The notes under the pieces are model-generated. The model worked only from the letters and a program-made list of their open reading frames with translations. It searched no databases and was not told the DNA's origin. Below are positions 34,927 to 44,006 of a stretch of 64,000 nucleotides of DNA, one piece after another. The stretch is from Amycolatopsis dendrobii (GTDB lineage: Bacteria; Actinomycetota; Actinomycetes; Mycobacteriales; Pseudonocardiaceae): contig NZ_JACGZW010000005.1 of assembly GCF_014145675.1 (NCBI RefSeq), forward strand, positions 124,001-188,000, written 5' to 3'. Both the position numbers and the translations under genes were made by a program. Position 1 is the stretch's first letter, and the number at the start of each line of letters is the position of its first letter.

Positions 34927-35646
34927 TCAGCCTGCGAGCGGTATTTCCGGCACAGGCACAAGACTCGCCGGGCGACCGGCCTGCACCACCCACGCGCCCC
35001 CGGTCCCTCCCCCCGCCGCGATCGTCTCGACAGCCGCCGCGGCTTCGGCGGGGTCGGCTATCCGTAGTCCGGCTTTCTCCAGCGCCGGACGGAATCCCGC
35101 GATGATCGGCGTGCCGACCAGACCGGGGCAGAGGGCGTTGATCCGGACGCCGTCCGCGGCCAGGTGCGGCGCGGCCGACCGGACCAGGCCGACCAAGGCG
35201 TACTTGCTGGTCGCGTAGAACAGGTCCGGCGAACCGGTGAGCCCGGCCAAACTCGCCGTCACGACGACCGAGCCCCCGCCCTGACCGCGCAACTGCGGCA
35301 GGCAAGCGTGCAGGCCGTAGACCACACCGTCCACATTGGTCCGCATAGTGTCCCGATAGGACTCTTCGGTGAAATCAGCCAGGCCGCACCGGCCCGGCAC
35401 GCCTGCGTTGAGCAGCACGACATCCACTCGCCCGAACTCCTCCACCGCCGCGCGCACCGCTCGTTCGTTGCCCGCCAGCGATCCGACGTCGGCGGCGACG
35501 AACCGGCCGTCCACTTCGGCGGCCACCGCGACGCCCCGCTCCTCGTCGCGATCGACGAGCACGACACGCATCCCCCGGGCGGCGAACCGGCGGGCAGCGG
35601 CGGCGCCGATGCCGCTGGCCCCGCCGGTGATCAAGGCCGCGCGCAT
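34927..35646 (-). CDS. Short-chain dehydrogenase/reductase
   Basis: 239 aa. LITGGASGIGAAAARR is the cofactor site, LLNAGVPGR near residue 80 and YATSKYALVGL near residue 145 the catalytic Tyr-Lys. NAG and DRDEERG suggest NAD(H). Substrate unknown; family members act on steroids, alcohols or prostaglandin-like compounds. The ATG overlaps the membrane-protein stop by one base (TGATG), so both belong to the leftward operon starting at the TetR gene. Confidence 0.88.
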   Translation of the reverse strand: MRAALITGGASGIGAAAARRFAARGMRVVLVDRDEERGVAVAAEVDGRFVAADVGSLAGNERAVRAAVEEFGRVDVVLLNAGVPGRCGLADFTEESYRDTMRTNVDGVVYGLHACLPQLRGQGGGSVVVTASLAGLTGSPDLFYATSKYALVGLVRSAAPHLAADGVRINALCPGLVGTPIIAGFRPALEKAGLRIADPAEAAAAVETIAAGGGTGGAWVVQAGRPASLVPVPEIPLAG

Positions 35647-36308
35647 CACGCCTTCTCCAGCGGAACGAGGCGCACACCGTGCAGCCGAAGCCCGTTGCGC
35701 CGCAGGAAAGACCTGCCGTAGAGACGCTGAACGGCCAGAAGGACCAGCAAAGTGACGACAAGGAGTCCGTCGTCCAAGACCGGCACGACGTCGACCGGCA
35801 GCAGCAACGCGACGGCAACCCGGATCGCGGCGTCGGCCAGGCAGGCAATGCCCCAGATCAGGCTGATCCGCCACAGCAACTGCCGGAACGGCGGAAAATC
35901 GTCCCAATTCCGTTCCCAGACACGCTGTTTTTCTTCGCCGAGGACACTACGGGCAGCCTCATACAGGAAAGGGCGGCGGAAAAACAGGGTTGCGCACAGG
36001 AAAAGGCCGAGCGCGACGGTGAGCACGGCGCCGCGCACCAGCAGTGCACGGGGGCTTCCGGTGACGAACGAACCGGCGACGGTCACCGCCATCGTTCCGA
36101 GCACGAACAGCCGCACCCCCGAAACCCGCCGCTCGGCGACGAGACCGCGGACCGCACCGACAACGGGGATGACACTGCCGGCCAGCAGCGCCACGAACTG
36201 GTTCACCCCAAGCCAGCGCAGACCGTAGAAGACGGCGAGCGGCGCCAGAACCTCCAGAAGCGGAAGCTGTCTCAGGCTGCCGAGCACGGCAGGTTTTCCG
36301 GTCATCAT
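35646..36308 (-). CDS. VC0807-like multi-pass membrane protein
   Basis: 220 aa with about 5-6 hydrophobic segments (for example LEVLAPLAVFYGLRWLGV, FVALLAGSVIPVVGAVRGLV, AVLTVALGLFLCATLFF, VALLLPVDVVPVLDDGLLVV). An ERNWDDFPPFRQLLWRISL stretch between helices is typical of the VC0807 family, of unknown function. ATG 36308 has AGGGGGAACC above it. Coupled to the SDR, 21 bases after the TetR gene. Confidence 0.82.
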   Translation of the reverse strand: MMTGKPAVLGSLRQLPLLEVLAPLAVFYGLRWLGVNQFVALLAGSVIPVVGAVRGLVAERRVSGVRLFVLGTMAVTVAGSFVTGSPRALLVRGAVLTVALGLFLCATLFFRRPFLYEAARSVLGEEKQRVWERNWDDFPPFRQLLWRISLIWGIACLADAAIRVAVALLLPVDVVPVLDDGLLVVTLLVLLAVQRLYGRSFLRRNGLRLHGVRLVPLEKA

Positions 36309-36329
36309 GGTTCCCCCTGACCTGACGAG

Positions 36330-36926
36330 TCACTGTTTCCGAGTAGCGAAACCGAAAGCGGCGACGACTTCGCCGGAATAAGCGTCGAAATCGAATTCCG
36401 GTTCCTCGTGCAGTCGCTGTGCGGCGCCGTCGACCGCCGCTCGGATCATGATCGCCATCGAGCGGACGTCGAACTCCCGGAACTCGCCGCTGGACTGCCC
36501 CTGCTCCAGCAAGGCTTCCAGGCTCCGCACGCTGACCTCCTGCGCGCCGGTCGAGGTGTACGCCTCGCCCTCGCCGGTGCGCAGGTGCTTGCCGATCTCG
36601 GTCAACGCCGCGACCTCCTTCGGATGGTCGCGCAGGAAGCGCAGGTTGGCCTCCAGGTAGGCGCGGAGCCTGCCCTGATCGGTCTCCGCGGCCTCAGTGT
36701 GTTCGTAGATGTACCGGGCGCCGGCGGTGAAGACTTCGACGGCGATCTGGCGGATCAGGTCGTTCTTGTCGGCGAAGTGGTACGAGATCATCCGCGGGCT
36801 GCGCAGTCCAGCCCGCTTGGTGATCTGCGCGAAGGACGCCTTGGCATAGCCGAGTTCCGCGATCGTCTCGATCGCCGCCTGCACGATCTGCGCGCGCCGC
36901 GCCTGGTTGGTGAATGTCCGGTCCAT
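36330..36926 (-). CDS. TetR-family regulator
   Basis: 198 aa. The N-terminal HTH is clear: ARRAQIVQAAIETIAELGYAKASFAQITKRAG, then MISYHFADKNDL. The ligand domain is unassigned. ATG 36926 is used because AGGTGAGG precedes it. It is first in an operon with the VC0807-like protein and SDR, so it probably controls its own operon. Confidence 0.88.
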   Translation of the reverse strand: MDRTFTNQARRAQIVQAAIETIAELGYAKASFAQITKRAGLRSPRMISYHFADKNDLIRQIAVEVFTAGARYIYEHTEAAETDQGRLRAYLEANLRFLRDHPKEVAALTEIGKHLRTGEGEAYTSTGAQEVSVRSLEALLEQGQSSGEFREFDVRSMAIMIRAAVDGAAQRLHEEPEFDFDAYSGEVVAAFGFATRKQ

Positions 36927-37014
36927 CGCCTCACCTGCTGTTTTATCTGCCCGAATCAAAACTACCATGAGCAGATCAAACACACCAGGGCACCGGACGC
37001 GCGCAGCCGCCGGG

Positions 37015-38418
37015 TCACCACTCCGGCCGCGAACTCCCCAGCTCCGGGGTAGTCCCCTCCCACCGCGGCGGGGTCTCGCTCATCCGGATCACCGGACCGA
37101 GGCTCTTCAGATCGCCATAAATCGTACGGTCGTCGACCACCGCGTAGCGCTCGAATTCCCCCGGCGAAAGACGACCAGGAGCGTCCGCGTAATCAGCCAA
37201 CAACCCCTGCCGTTGCAACAACATCGACGACTGGCACAGCGAAACCCGCACGTGATACGACCCGCCTTCCCGCGCCCGCCGCGCCAACGCCAGCATCGCG
37301 CCGTAACTCGCCAGGAAGCCGGTGAGAAAATCGCACAGGTACACCGGAGTCAACTGTGGACGGTCGCCGCCCTGGATCACACAGGCGCCAGTCACGGCTT
37401 GCGCGACCTGGTCCCACCCGGCACGCATCCCGAAAGGACCGCCGGAACCGAAGCAGTTCACGCTCACGTAAACGATTCCCGGACGCAGCGCGGCGAGATC
37501 CTCCGGGCCGAAGCCATGGGCCGACATCCGACCCGGGCGATAGCCCTCGACGAACACATCGGCCGTGCCGGCCAAGGAACGCAACCGGTCCGCATCGTCC
37601 ACTGTGGAGTAATCGAGGTAAGTGCTTCGCTTGCCATGACTGGTGTCCCGGACGAACGGTGCCACCTGCGGAAGCTGCGGAGCGGTCACCATCAGCACAT
37701 TCGCACCGTGTTCGGCCAAGCTCAACGCCGCAGTGGGGCCGGCCAGAATGCGAGTCAGGTCCAGGACCCGGACGTCCGCGAGCGGCGAAGCACCACCATC
37801 GGGCAACGGAGAAGGAGCGCTGTCCGCGATTTTGGTGATCTCGACGACCGGGCGTGAAGCCAGATAGGCGCCGTGCGGATGCGCGAGCCATTCCTCCGGT
37901 GTCCGCACCACTCCCCCGCACGCGCCAGCAGCGGCGATGGCGTCTTCCAGATCGTCGGCCTTCCACTTGGCCACGGCGGCGGCAACGGAGGAAGGTGTCG
38001 CCTCGCAATCGAGAACATCCAGTACCCGGCGTTCCAGATGCGGCAGATTGAAGTGCGGCAGGAACCACCGTCCGTCGGCGGTCGGCCAAGGCTGGGTGAG
38101 CGCGACCATGCGCTCGACAGCAGGCGAAAGCGGGGCAGGCCGGAAGAAGCCGTCCGCGGCGCGGATGAGCGTCATGTCTTCGCCGCCTAGTGCGGTGGCC
38201 GCTGCGGCGCGGACGTCGACGCCGATCTTCTGCCGACGTCCCGTCCGCAGCTCCCACAGGTCGTTCGCGGCGACCGCGCGGGCGGCGAGGGCGGCGGCGA
38301 GGGTTTCGCCGATCCGGAACGGCGACGCGAAAAGCGGGTCCGAGCCCGTGATCGTGACCTCGTCGGCCGCGGGACGCGGAGCGTCGCGCAGGGACATCAG
38401 TTCTTCGAAGGCATCCAT
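37015..38418 (-). CDS. CaiB/BaiF-type CoA transferase (family III)
   Basis: 467 aa. LADVRVLDLTRILAGPTAAL near residue 215, YRPGRMSAHGFGPEDLAALRPGIVYVSV near residue 300 and GWDQVAQAVTGACVIQGG are the family III motifs. The first 200 residues (PTADGRWFLPHFNLPHLERR) form the second lobe, so the usual order is permuted as in many actinobacterial members. It moves CoA between organic acids; substrate unknown. ATG 38418; 11 bases downstream of the reductase gene in the same operon. Confidence 0.88.
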   Translation of the reverse strand: MDAFEELMSLRDAPRPAADEVTITGSDPLFASPFRIGETLAAALAARAVAANDLWELRTGRRQKIGVDVRAAAATALGGEDMTLIRAADGFFRPAPLSPAVERMVALTQPWPTADGRWFLPHFNLPHLERRVLDVLDCEATPSSVAAAVAKWKADDLEDAIAAAGACGGVVRTPEEWLAHPHGAYLASRPVVEITKIADSAPSPLPDGGASPLADVRVLDLTRILAGPTAALSLAEHGANVLMVTAPQLPQVAPFVRDTSHGKRSTYLDYSTVDDADRLRSLAGTADVFVEGYRPGRMSAHGFGPEDLAALRPGIVYVSVNCFGSGGPFGMRAGWDQVAQAVTGACVIQGGDRPQLTPVYLCDFLTGFLASYGAMLALARRAREGGSYHVRVSLCQSSMLLQRQGLLADYADAPGRLSPGEFERYAVVDDRTIYGDLKSLGPVIRMSETPPRWEGTTPELGSSRPEW

Positions 38419-38429
38419 GTTCTTCCCTT

Positions 38430-39419
38430 TCAGGCCGAAGCGACGTCGACCACGGTGCGGCCGGTACCGGTGCCGGCCAAGAGCGAAGCGGCAGCGTCCT
38501 TGGCGTCTGACAGCGGGACGACCCGCGTCACGGAATCCAGGAGCGCCGGATCGAGCAGCTGCGCCAAGCGCTGCCAAGCGGCCTCGCGACGGAGCGGAGG
38601 CGTGCGGACCGAGTCGATCCCGAGCAGGGAGACGCCGCGCAGGATGAACGGCAGGACGGTGCCGGGATACTCCGCACCTCCGGCGAGTCCGCAGGTCGTC
38701 GCGACGCCGGAGTGTTGCAGGCCGGCGAGCGCACCGGCAAGCACGGGGCCGCCGACCGCGTCGAGCACGCCTGCCCAGCGCTGTTTGCCCAACGGCTTGC
38801 CAGAGGAGAGCACCGAAGCGCGGTCCAGGACCTGCGCGGCGCCCAGCGCCGTGAGCTGCGAAGACAGCTCGGCAGGGCGGCCAGTGGCGGCGATGACCTC
38901 GTACCGGGCCGCCGCGAGCAGCGCTACCGCGACCGAGCCGACGCCGCCGCCCGCACCGGTGACCAGGATCGGTCCGGTTTCCGGGGCCAGGCCGTGGCGT
39001 TCCAAAGCCAGCAGGCTGAGCGCGGCGGTGAATCCGGCCGTGCCGATCGCCGCCGCGCGGAGCGGGCCGAGTTGCGCGGGGACGAGCACGAGGTCGTCGC
39101 CGTTGACCGCGGCGAGGCCCGCCAGACCGCCGTGCAGGTCTTCGCCGAGGCCAGCGCCGTTGAGCGTGACTGCGTCGCCCGCCTTCCAACGCGGATGCCG
39201 CGACTTGAGCACCTCGCCGGTCAGGTCGATCCCGGCGATCAGCGGATGACGCCGGAGCACGCCGGGGCGGCCGTGCAACGCGAGCGCGTCCTTGTAGTTG
39301 ATGCTGGAGTAGCGCACGCGGACAGCGGTGTCGAGGTCGTCCAGCGTCGCCGGGCCGAGTTGCTCGAGCGTCGCTCCGGCGGCGCGCGCGACCCAGCCGG
39401 GGAAGGTCTCCTGGTCCAT
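38430..39419 (-). CDS. acuI: Acrylyl-CoA reductase-like MDR oxidoreductase
   Basis: 329 aa zinc-independent medium-chain reductase. YSSINYKDALALHGRPGVLRRHPLIAGIDLTG near residue 40 and LVTGAGGGVGSVAVALLAA (NADPH site) near residue 150 match AcuI/YhdH. AcuI reduces acrylyl-CoA to propionyl-CoA. Paired here with a CoA transferase, the operon may detoxify or use an unsaturated acid. ATG 39419; divergent from the LysR gene. Confidence 0.85.
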   Translation of the reverse strand: MDQETFPGWVARAAGATLEQLGPATLDDLDTAVRVRYSSINYKDALALHGRPGVLRRHPLIAGIDLTGEVLKSRHPRWKAGDAVTLNGAGLGEDLHGGLAGLAAVNGDDLVLVPAQLGPLRAAAIGTAGFTAALSLLALERHGLAPETGPILVTGAGGGVGSVAVALLAAARYEVIAATGRPAELSSQLTALGAAQVLDRASVLSSGKPLGKQRWAGVLDAVGGPVLAGALAGLQHSGVATTCGLAGGAEYPGTVLPFILRGVSLLGIDSVRTPPLRREAAWQRLAQLLDPALLDSVTRVVPLSDAKDAAASLLAGTGTGRTVVDVASA

Positions 39420-39445
39420 GCTTCCCACGCTAGAAATCCGGAACC

Positions 39446-39465
39446 TGACAGGGAAATGCCTGTCA
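39446..39465. promoter_or_regulatory. Inverted repeat between acuI-like and LysR genes
   Basis: TGACAGG and CCTGTCA are perfect 7-base arms around GAAATG. The position between divergent genes fits a LysR-family control site. Confidence 0.5.
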
Positions 39466-39510
39466 CGGCACCGCCATGCGCGGCGGGCATAGCTGGGTAG
39501 GCTGCCGGTC

Positions 39511-40365
39511 ATGGAGGTCGAACTGCGGCATCTGCGCGCGTTCGTGACGGTCGCGACGTGCGGCACGTTCACGGCCGCGAGCCGCGAGCTGCTGATCACC
39601 CAGCCGGCGCTGACGCGCACGATCCAGCAGCTCGAGGAGTCGGTCGGCACCCGCCTGCTGGAGCGCACGCCGCACGGCGTCGAGCCGACCGAAGCCGGCG
39701 GCGAGTTGCTCGGACGGCTGCGCGTCGTGTTGCGCGATCTCGACACCGCACTCGCCGCGGCGGCCGGGAATGCCGGGCTGCGGATCGGGTTCCAGTGGGC
39801 GCTGCCGGATCCGTGGGCGAGCGATCTGCTGACCGCCTTCGAAACCGCGACCGGCGCGACCGCCACTCTCCTGCGCCGCGACGACATCGTGGCCGCCCTG
39901 CATTCCGGCGACGTCGACGCGGCGCTGGTGCGCGGCGAGGTCGACGCGTCCGGGATCAGCGGAACCTTGCTTTTCGAGGAAGACCGGCTGGCCGCCGTCG
40001 CCGCGAGTGCGGAACTGGCGGCGCGCGCGGAGCTGGACTGGGCGGACCTCGCCGCGCATCCGGTGGTCGTGAACACGGTCAGCGGCGCGACCAGTCCGCT
40101 CGACTGGCCGCCGGAAAACCGCCCCGCACAGGTGATTCAGTGCGGCAGCTACGACGAATGGCTCACGATCATCGCGTCCGGCCGGGCCGTCGGATCGACC
40201 ACCACCTCGGCCGCCGAAGCGCACACCCACGCGCGCGTCGCGCACATCCCGCTGCGGAACGCGCCCCGGGTGGCACTGCGCCTGCTGTGGCCGACGCGCC
40301 GGTCAAGCGATCCGCTGCTGCGCCGGTTCGGCGAACTGGCGCATTCCGTTCAGCGAGCGTCGTAG
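39511..40365 (+). CDS. LysR-family regulator
   Basis: 284 aa. RHLRAFVTVATCGTFTAASRELLITQPALTRTIQQLEESVG is the LysR HTH. The effector domain is slightly short. It is divergent from the CoA transferase / reductase operon and probably activates it in response to its acid substrate. Its 3' end overlaps the leftward HxlR gene by 16 bases. Confidence 0.9.
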   Translation: MEVELRHLRAFVTVATCGTFTAASRELLITQPALTRTIQQLEESVGTRLLERTPHGVEPTEAGGELLGRLRVVLRDLDTALAAAAGNAGLRIGFQWALPDPWASDLLTAFETATGATATLLRRDDIVAALHSGDVDAALVRGEVDASGISGTLLFEEDRLAAVAASAELAARAELDWADLAAHPVVVNTVSGATSPLDWPPENRPAQVIQCGSYDEWLTIIASGRAVGSTTTSAAEAHTHARVAHIPLRNAPRVALRLLWPTRRSSDPLLRRFGELAHSVQRAS

Positions 40366-40691
40366 TCCGCGCGGGCCTTTTCGATCTTCGCCAGATGCTC
40401 GACGCTCCATTCCAGCAATGGCGCGGTCGCTTCGCGAAGAGTCCGGCCCATGGCCGTCAGCTCGTAGGAAACGTGCGGCGGCATGACATTGCGGACAGTC
40501 CGGGTGAGAATGCCGTCGCGCTCCAGATCCCGCAGCGTCACGGTGAGCATCCGCTGGCTGATCCCCTCGATTTCCCTTTTGAGCTCAGTGAACCGCTTCG
40601 GGCCGTCGCGCAGCATGCGGACGATCAGCAGGGCCCACTTGTCGCCCACGATTTCCAGGACCACGCGGGTCCGGCACACCTCGTCGGCCAT
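40350..40691 (-). CDS. HxlR-family regulator
   Basis: 113 aa, typical length. IVGDKWALLIVRMLRDGPKRFTELKREIEGIS followed by QRMLTVTLRDLERDGILTR is the HxlR winged helix. There is no conserved N-terminal redox Cys pair, though one Cys (residue 6) is at the usual place. Divergent from the alpha/beta hydrolase, which it likely represses through the palindrome at 40778-40794. Confidence 0.9.
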   Translation of the reverse strand: MADEVCRTRVVLEIVGDKWALLIVRMLRDGPKRFTELKREIEGISQRMLTVTLRDLERDGILTRTVRNVMPPHVSYELTAMGRTLREATAPLLEWSVEHLAKIEKARADYDAR

Positions 40692-40777
40692 GGTTACCTC
40701 CGGAGAACCGGGGCACTAATGAGTGCCTTATTGCCCGCCGCCGCGCGGACGAGCACGATGGTTATCGAACAGTACCG

Positions 40778-40794
40778 GGTTACTTCCGGTAACC
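40778..40794. promoter_or_regulatory. Palindrome between HxlR and hydrolase genes
   Basis: GGTTAC, TTCCG, GTAACC: 6-base perfect arms, 24 bases before the hydrolase start. Likely HxlR operator. Confidence 0.5.
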
Positions 40795-40817
40795 ACAAAA
40801 CCCGAGGAATCCTGACT

Positions 40818-41537
40818 ATGACGACGTATGTGCTGGTCCACGGCGCGTGGCACAGCGGCCGGGCGTGGGACCGGGTGGTCCCGCTGCTGGAAGCGGCCGG
40901 ACACCGGGTGCTCGCGCCCTCCCTGACCGGCTACGGCGACAAGAAACACCTGCTCAGCCCCGAAATCGGGCTCGACACCCATGTCCAGGACATCGTGGAC
41001 CTGCTCCGCGCCGAAGCGGACGTGGTCCTGGTCGGGCACAGCTACGCCGGGCTGGTCGTCTCGTCGGCCGCGAACGAGGTGCCGGACCGGGTCGCCGAGC
41101 TGGTCTACCTCGACGCGATGGTGCCGGAGGACGGCGAAACCGCGGTCGACGTCCAGCCGGTCAGCCGAAGCCTGATCGAGCTCGCCGAACAGCACGGCGA
41201 CGGCTGGCGCGTCCCGCCGCTGCCGGAGCGGCCCGCGCCTTTCGGACTGTTCGGCGTCACCGATCCGGACGACATCGCATGGGTGCGCGAAATGCTCTCC
41301 GACCAGCCGGTCCGCTGCCTGCAGCAACCGGCCCGGCTCGACAATCCGGCCGCACGGGCGATCCCCCGGACGCACATCCACTGCGTCGGCGCGACCCCGG
41401 AGGGCATCACCCGCCGTCCGGTCCCCGCGATCCAGCCGAACGGGACGCCCGCGCAGGTCTGGGAACTGCCGACCGGGCACGACTGCATGGTCACGATGCC
41501 GGTCGAGCTGAGCGAACTGCTGCTGAAGCTCGCCTGA
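40818..41537 (+). CDS. Alpha/beta hydrolase (EstC/hydroxynitrile-lyase-like)
   Basis: 239 aa. YVLVHGAWHSGRAWDRVVPLLEAAGH at the N-terminus, LVGHSYAGLVVSSAA with the nucleophile and TGHDCMVTMP with the His are typical of EstC-like esterases of the salicylic-acid-binding protein branch. Substrate unknown. ATG 40818 is the only start that keeps the full N-terminal strand. Confidence 0.88.
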   Translation: MTTYVLVHGAWHSGRAWDRVVPLLEAAGHRVLAPSLTGYGDKKHLLSPEIGLDTHVQDIVDLLRAEADVVLVGHSYAGLVVSSAANEVPDRVAELVYLDAMVPEDGETAVDVQPVSRSLIELAEQHGDGWRVPPLPERPAPFGLFGVTDPDDIAWVREMLSDQPVRCLQQPARLDNPAARAIPRTHIHCVGATPEGITRRPVPAIQPNGTPAQVWELPTGHDCMVTMPVELSELLLKLA

Positions 41538-41543
41538 CCATCG

Positions 41544-41577
41544 AGTGCCCACCAGACATATTTGCCCAGTGGGCACT
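41544..41577. promoter_or_regulatory. Inverted repeat between hydrolase and MFS genes
   Basis: AGTGCCCA and TGGGCACT pair over 18 bases and are followed by TTTT, so this may end the hydrolase transcript. The right part also forms TGCCCA-G-TGGGCA (41563-41575), a compact palindrome suited to a repressor of the MFS gene. Both readings are possible. Confidence 0.45.
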
Positions 41578-41626
41578 TTTGGGGCTACCTTGGGAGCACA
41601 GCATCCCGGGGGAAGGACGTCGAGCC

Positions 41627-43051
41627 GTGCCGGAAACCGCCGCGCCGGAAGAAACCAGCCCGTTCACCCGGCGCGTCAAGATCGGCATCGCCGGGGCGTT
41701 GTCCGGCATGGCGCTGGGCATGCTGGACAGCTACATCGTCGCCACCGCACTGCCCAGCATCGCCGCGGATCTCGGCGGTCCGGGGTCGATGACCTGGATC
41801 ATCACCGCTTACGCGCTGGCGATCGCGGCGTCCACCCAGGTGTGGGGCAAGCTCAGCGACCACTTCGACCGCAAGGCGATGTTCCTGCTGTCAGTGGCCG
41901 TCTTCCTCGCCGGATCCATGCTGTGCGGCGTGGCTCCGACGATGGGCGCGCTGATCGGTTTCCGTGCGCTGCAAGGCATCGGGGCCGGCGGACTGCTCGT
42001 CGGAGCGATGGCGGTGGTCCAGGTTCTGGTGCCGCCCAGGCAATCCGCGCGGATCTCCAGCTGGACCGGCCTGCTGCTGGGCCTCTCCCTCGTCGGCGGC
42101 CCGCTGGCGGGCGGTTTCCTCACCGACGCGGCCGGCTGGCGCTGGATCTTCTACGTCAATGTCCCGTTCGGACTGCTCTGTCTCATCGGGACAGTCGTCG
42201 GCGTCCAGCTGCCGCCGAAAAGCGGGAAAGCGCGAATCGATTACAGCGGAACGGTTTTGCTGGTCGCCGCGGTCGTCTGCCTCACCCTGGCGACCAGCTG
42301 GATCGGCACCCGCTACGCCTGGAATTCCCCGACGATCCTCGGCCTGTGCGCGGCCGCGGTCGCCGCGCTGACCGCGTTCGTCTTCGTGGAACGCCGCTGC
42401 CCGGAGCCGCTCGTGCCGTTCCGGATGTTCCGCACCCGCAATTTCGCGCTCGCACAGGTGCTCGGCTTCGCCTTCAACGTCACCATGGTCGCGACGGTCA
42501 CCTTCCTCCCGCTGTACTACCAGAACGCGCGGGACGTGCCGCCGTCGCTCAGCGGGTTGCTGCTGATCCCGATGACCGCCGGGATGGTCGTGGTGATGAA
42601 CGCGAGTTCGAGATACCTGCGCCGCACCGGCCGTTTCCGGATCCTGCCGATCATCGGCAGCGCCTGCGTCGCCGTCGGGACGACCGGGGTCTGCCTCCTG
42701 GGGCCGGACACCGATCCGCTGCTCGCGTCGCTGACCGGACTGCCGCTCGGAGCCGGGCTCGGCTGCCTCATCCAGAACACGATCCTGATCACCCGGCTGA
42801 GCGTCGAACCCCGCGACCTCGGCGCGGCGCTCGGCCTGGGCTCGCTGACCCGGACACTCGGCAGCGGCATCGGCGCGGCCGGGTTCGGCTCGCTGTACGC
42901 CGGCGCGCTCACCCGAGGCACCCCGCCGGCATCGGTCGCCGACGGCCTGCACGCGGTCGCCGCGGCGGCGCTCGTCGTCGCGCTGCTCTCCCTGACGGCC
43001 GCGTGCTTCGTCCGCGAAGTCCCGCTCGCCGACCGTCCCGCACCGCGCTGA
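41627..43051 (+). CDS. DHA2-family MFS drug transporter
   Basis: 474 aa with 14 predicted helices. SYIVATALPSIAADLGGP is motif D1, GKLSDHFDRKAMFL motif A and LSLVGGPLAGGFLTDAAGWRWIFYVNVPFG the motif C region of 14-helix exporters. It likely expels a lipophilic drug or metabolite by proton exchange. GTG 41627 is chosen because GGAAGG lies 10-15 bases above and the family N-terminus fits. Confidence 0.88.
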   Translation: MPETAAPEETSPFTRRVKIGIAGALSGMALGMLDSYIVATALPSIAADLGGPGSMTWIITAYALAIAASTQVWGKLSDHFDRKAMFLLSVAVFLAGSMLCGVAPTMGALIGFRALQGIGAGGLLVGAMAVVQVLVPPRQSARISSWTGLLLGLSLVGGPLAGGFLTDAAGWRWIFYVNVPFGLLCLIGTVVGVQLPPKSGKARIDYSGTVLLVAAVVCLTLATSWIGTRYAWNSPTILGLCAAAVAALTAFVFVERRCPEPLVPFRMFRTRNFALAQVLGFAFNVTMVATVTFLPLYYQNARDVPPSLSGLLLIPMTAGMVVVMNASSRYLRRTGRFRILPIIGSACVAVGTTGVCLLGPDTDPLLASLTGLPLGAGLGCLIQNTILITRLSVEPRDLGAALGLGSLTRTLGSGIGAAGFGSLYAGALTRGTPPASVADGLHAVAAAALVVALLSLTAACFVREVPLADRPAPR

Positions 43052-43156
43052 CCTGCGGATTCCAGCGGTGCTCCAGACTCGTTCCATACCTTCCCGGCAG
43101 CGTCCTCCACGGTGCGTCGCGTCCGCCGGGAGGGTGGGACCGAGGCCAAGGGGGAC

Positions 43157-43228
43157 GAACCGGCCGGGCCAGACCCTCCCGGCCGGTTCGGGCAAGGGCG
43201 GTCGCAACCCCAGGCTCCGCCCTTGCCC
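43157..43228. terminator. Two tandem GC-rich hairpins between convergent genes
   Basis: GAACCGGCCGGG pairs exactly with 43178-43189 (9-base loop), and directly after it GGGCAAGGGCGG pairs exactly with 43217-43228 (15-base loop). They lie between the MFS and TetR genes that face each other, as expected for a two-way terminator. The remaining 290 bases hold no gene. Confidence 0.65.
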
Positions 43229-43342
43229 GCTCTTCGCCGCGGCCGACCGTTTCTCCCGGCCCACGCCCGCCGCTGCCCGCCCTCGACTGGACCAGGGCGC
43301 CGATCGAGCCTGTTGCGGACGACTCCCCGGGAGAACAACGCG

Positions 43343-43915
43343 TCAGCCGACGGCGCGCTCCAGCAACACCTCGGCCGCCGCCCGGGCATGGCGCCCGTAG
43401 CCGGGATCGCCGAGCACCATCGCCCGGCTCGCGGCCCCGTCGGCGAGCGTCACCAACTGCTCGGCCAGCTCGGCGGGATCGGCGGCTCCCAGCTCTTCGA
43501 CCAGGTCGGCGACCAGCCGGAGCATCAGCAGCTTCTGCTCCCGAGCGTAGGCGTGCACCGCGCTCTCCGGGTCCGGGTACTCCGCCGCCGCGTCGACGAA
43601 CAGGCAGCCGCGCACCGGTTCGGCGTCCGGCAGGTCGAACATCGCCAGAAGCCGTTGCCGCGGCGGGAGATCCGCGCGGGTCAGCACGTCGTGCAGGGTG
43701 TCGCCGGAGCGGACGAGGTCCCGCAGATAGGCGACGACCAGATCGTCCTTGACCGGGAAATGCAGGTACAGCGTCCGCTTCGACACCGGAGCCGCGGCGG
43801 CCACTTGCTCCATCGTGGTGCCGGTGATGCCGTGCCGGGCGAACAGGTCCGCGGCGGCCGCCAGCACGCGTTCGCGTCCGCCGCGACCGGCCCGGCGGGC
43901 CTTCTCCTCGACCAT
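43343..43915 (-). CDS. TetR-family regulator (AcrR type)
   Basis: 190 aa. RERVLAAAADLFARHGITGTTMEQVAAAAPVSKRTLYLHFPVKDDLV is the HTH. The rest resembles the TetR_C branch with GCLFVDAAAEYPDPESAVH. ATG 43915 is used because the HTH then begins at the usual residue 10-15. Divergent from the nitroreductase, with two matching palindromes between them, so it likely represses both genes. Confidence 0.9.
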   Translation of the reverse strand: MVEEKARRAGRGGRERVLAAAADLFARHGITGTTMEQVAAAAPVSKRTLYLHFPVKDDLVVAYLRDLVRSGDTLHDVLTRADLPPRQRLLAMFDLPDAEPVRGCLFVDAAAEYPDPESAVHAYAREQKLLMLRLVADLVEELGAADPAELAEQLVTLADGAASRAMVLGDPGYGRHARAAAEVLLERAVG

Positions 43916-43921
43916 GCGGCC

Positions 43922-43943
43922 AAGTGTACAGAACCGTTTACTT
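43922..43943. promoter_or_regulatory. TetR operator, site 1
   Basis: Imperfect palindrome with AAGT/ACTT ends and GTTTAC inside, next to the TetR start codon. It shares GTTTAC-TAAG with site 2, 49 bases away. Confidence 0.5.
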
Positions 43944-43971
43944 AAGCCGCCGGAGCCTGCTACCGTGCTGA

Positions 43972-43991
43972 GGTACACGATAACGTTTACC
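43972..43991. promoter_or_regulatory. TetR operator, site 2
   Basis: GGTACACGATAACGTTTACC is a 20-base palindrome matching its own complement at 16 positions, 15 bases before the nitroreductase start. Confidence 0.55.
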
Positions 43992-44006
43992 TAAGGAGCA
44001 CCCCCG

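Noticed and set aside
38430..39419. DMSP degradation operon based on the AcuI-like gene
   Set aside because: No DMSP lyase or demethylase is near; the CoA transferase is not close to DddD in layout.
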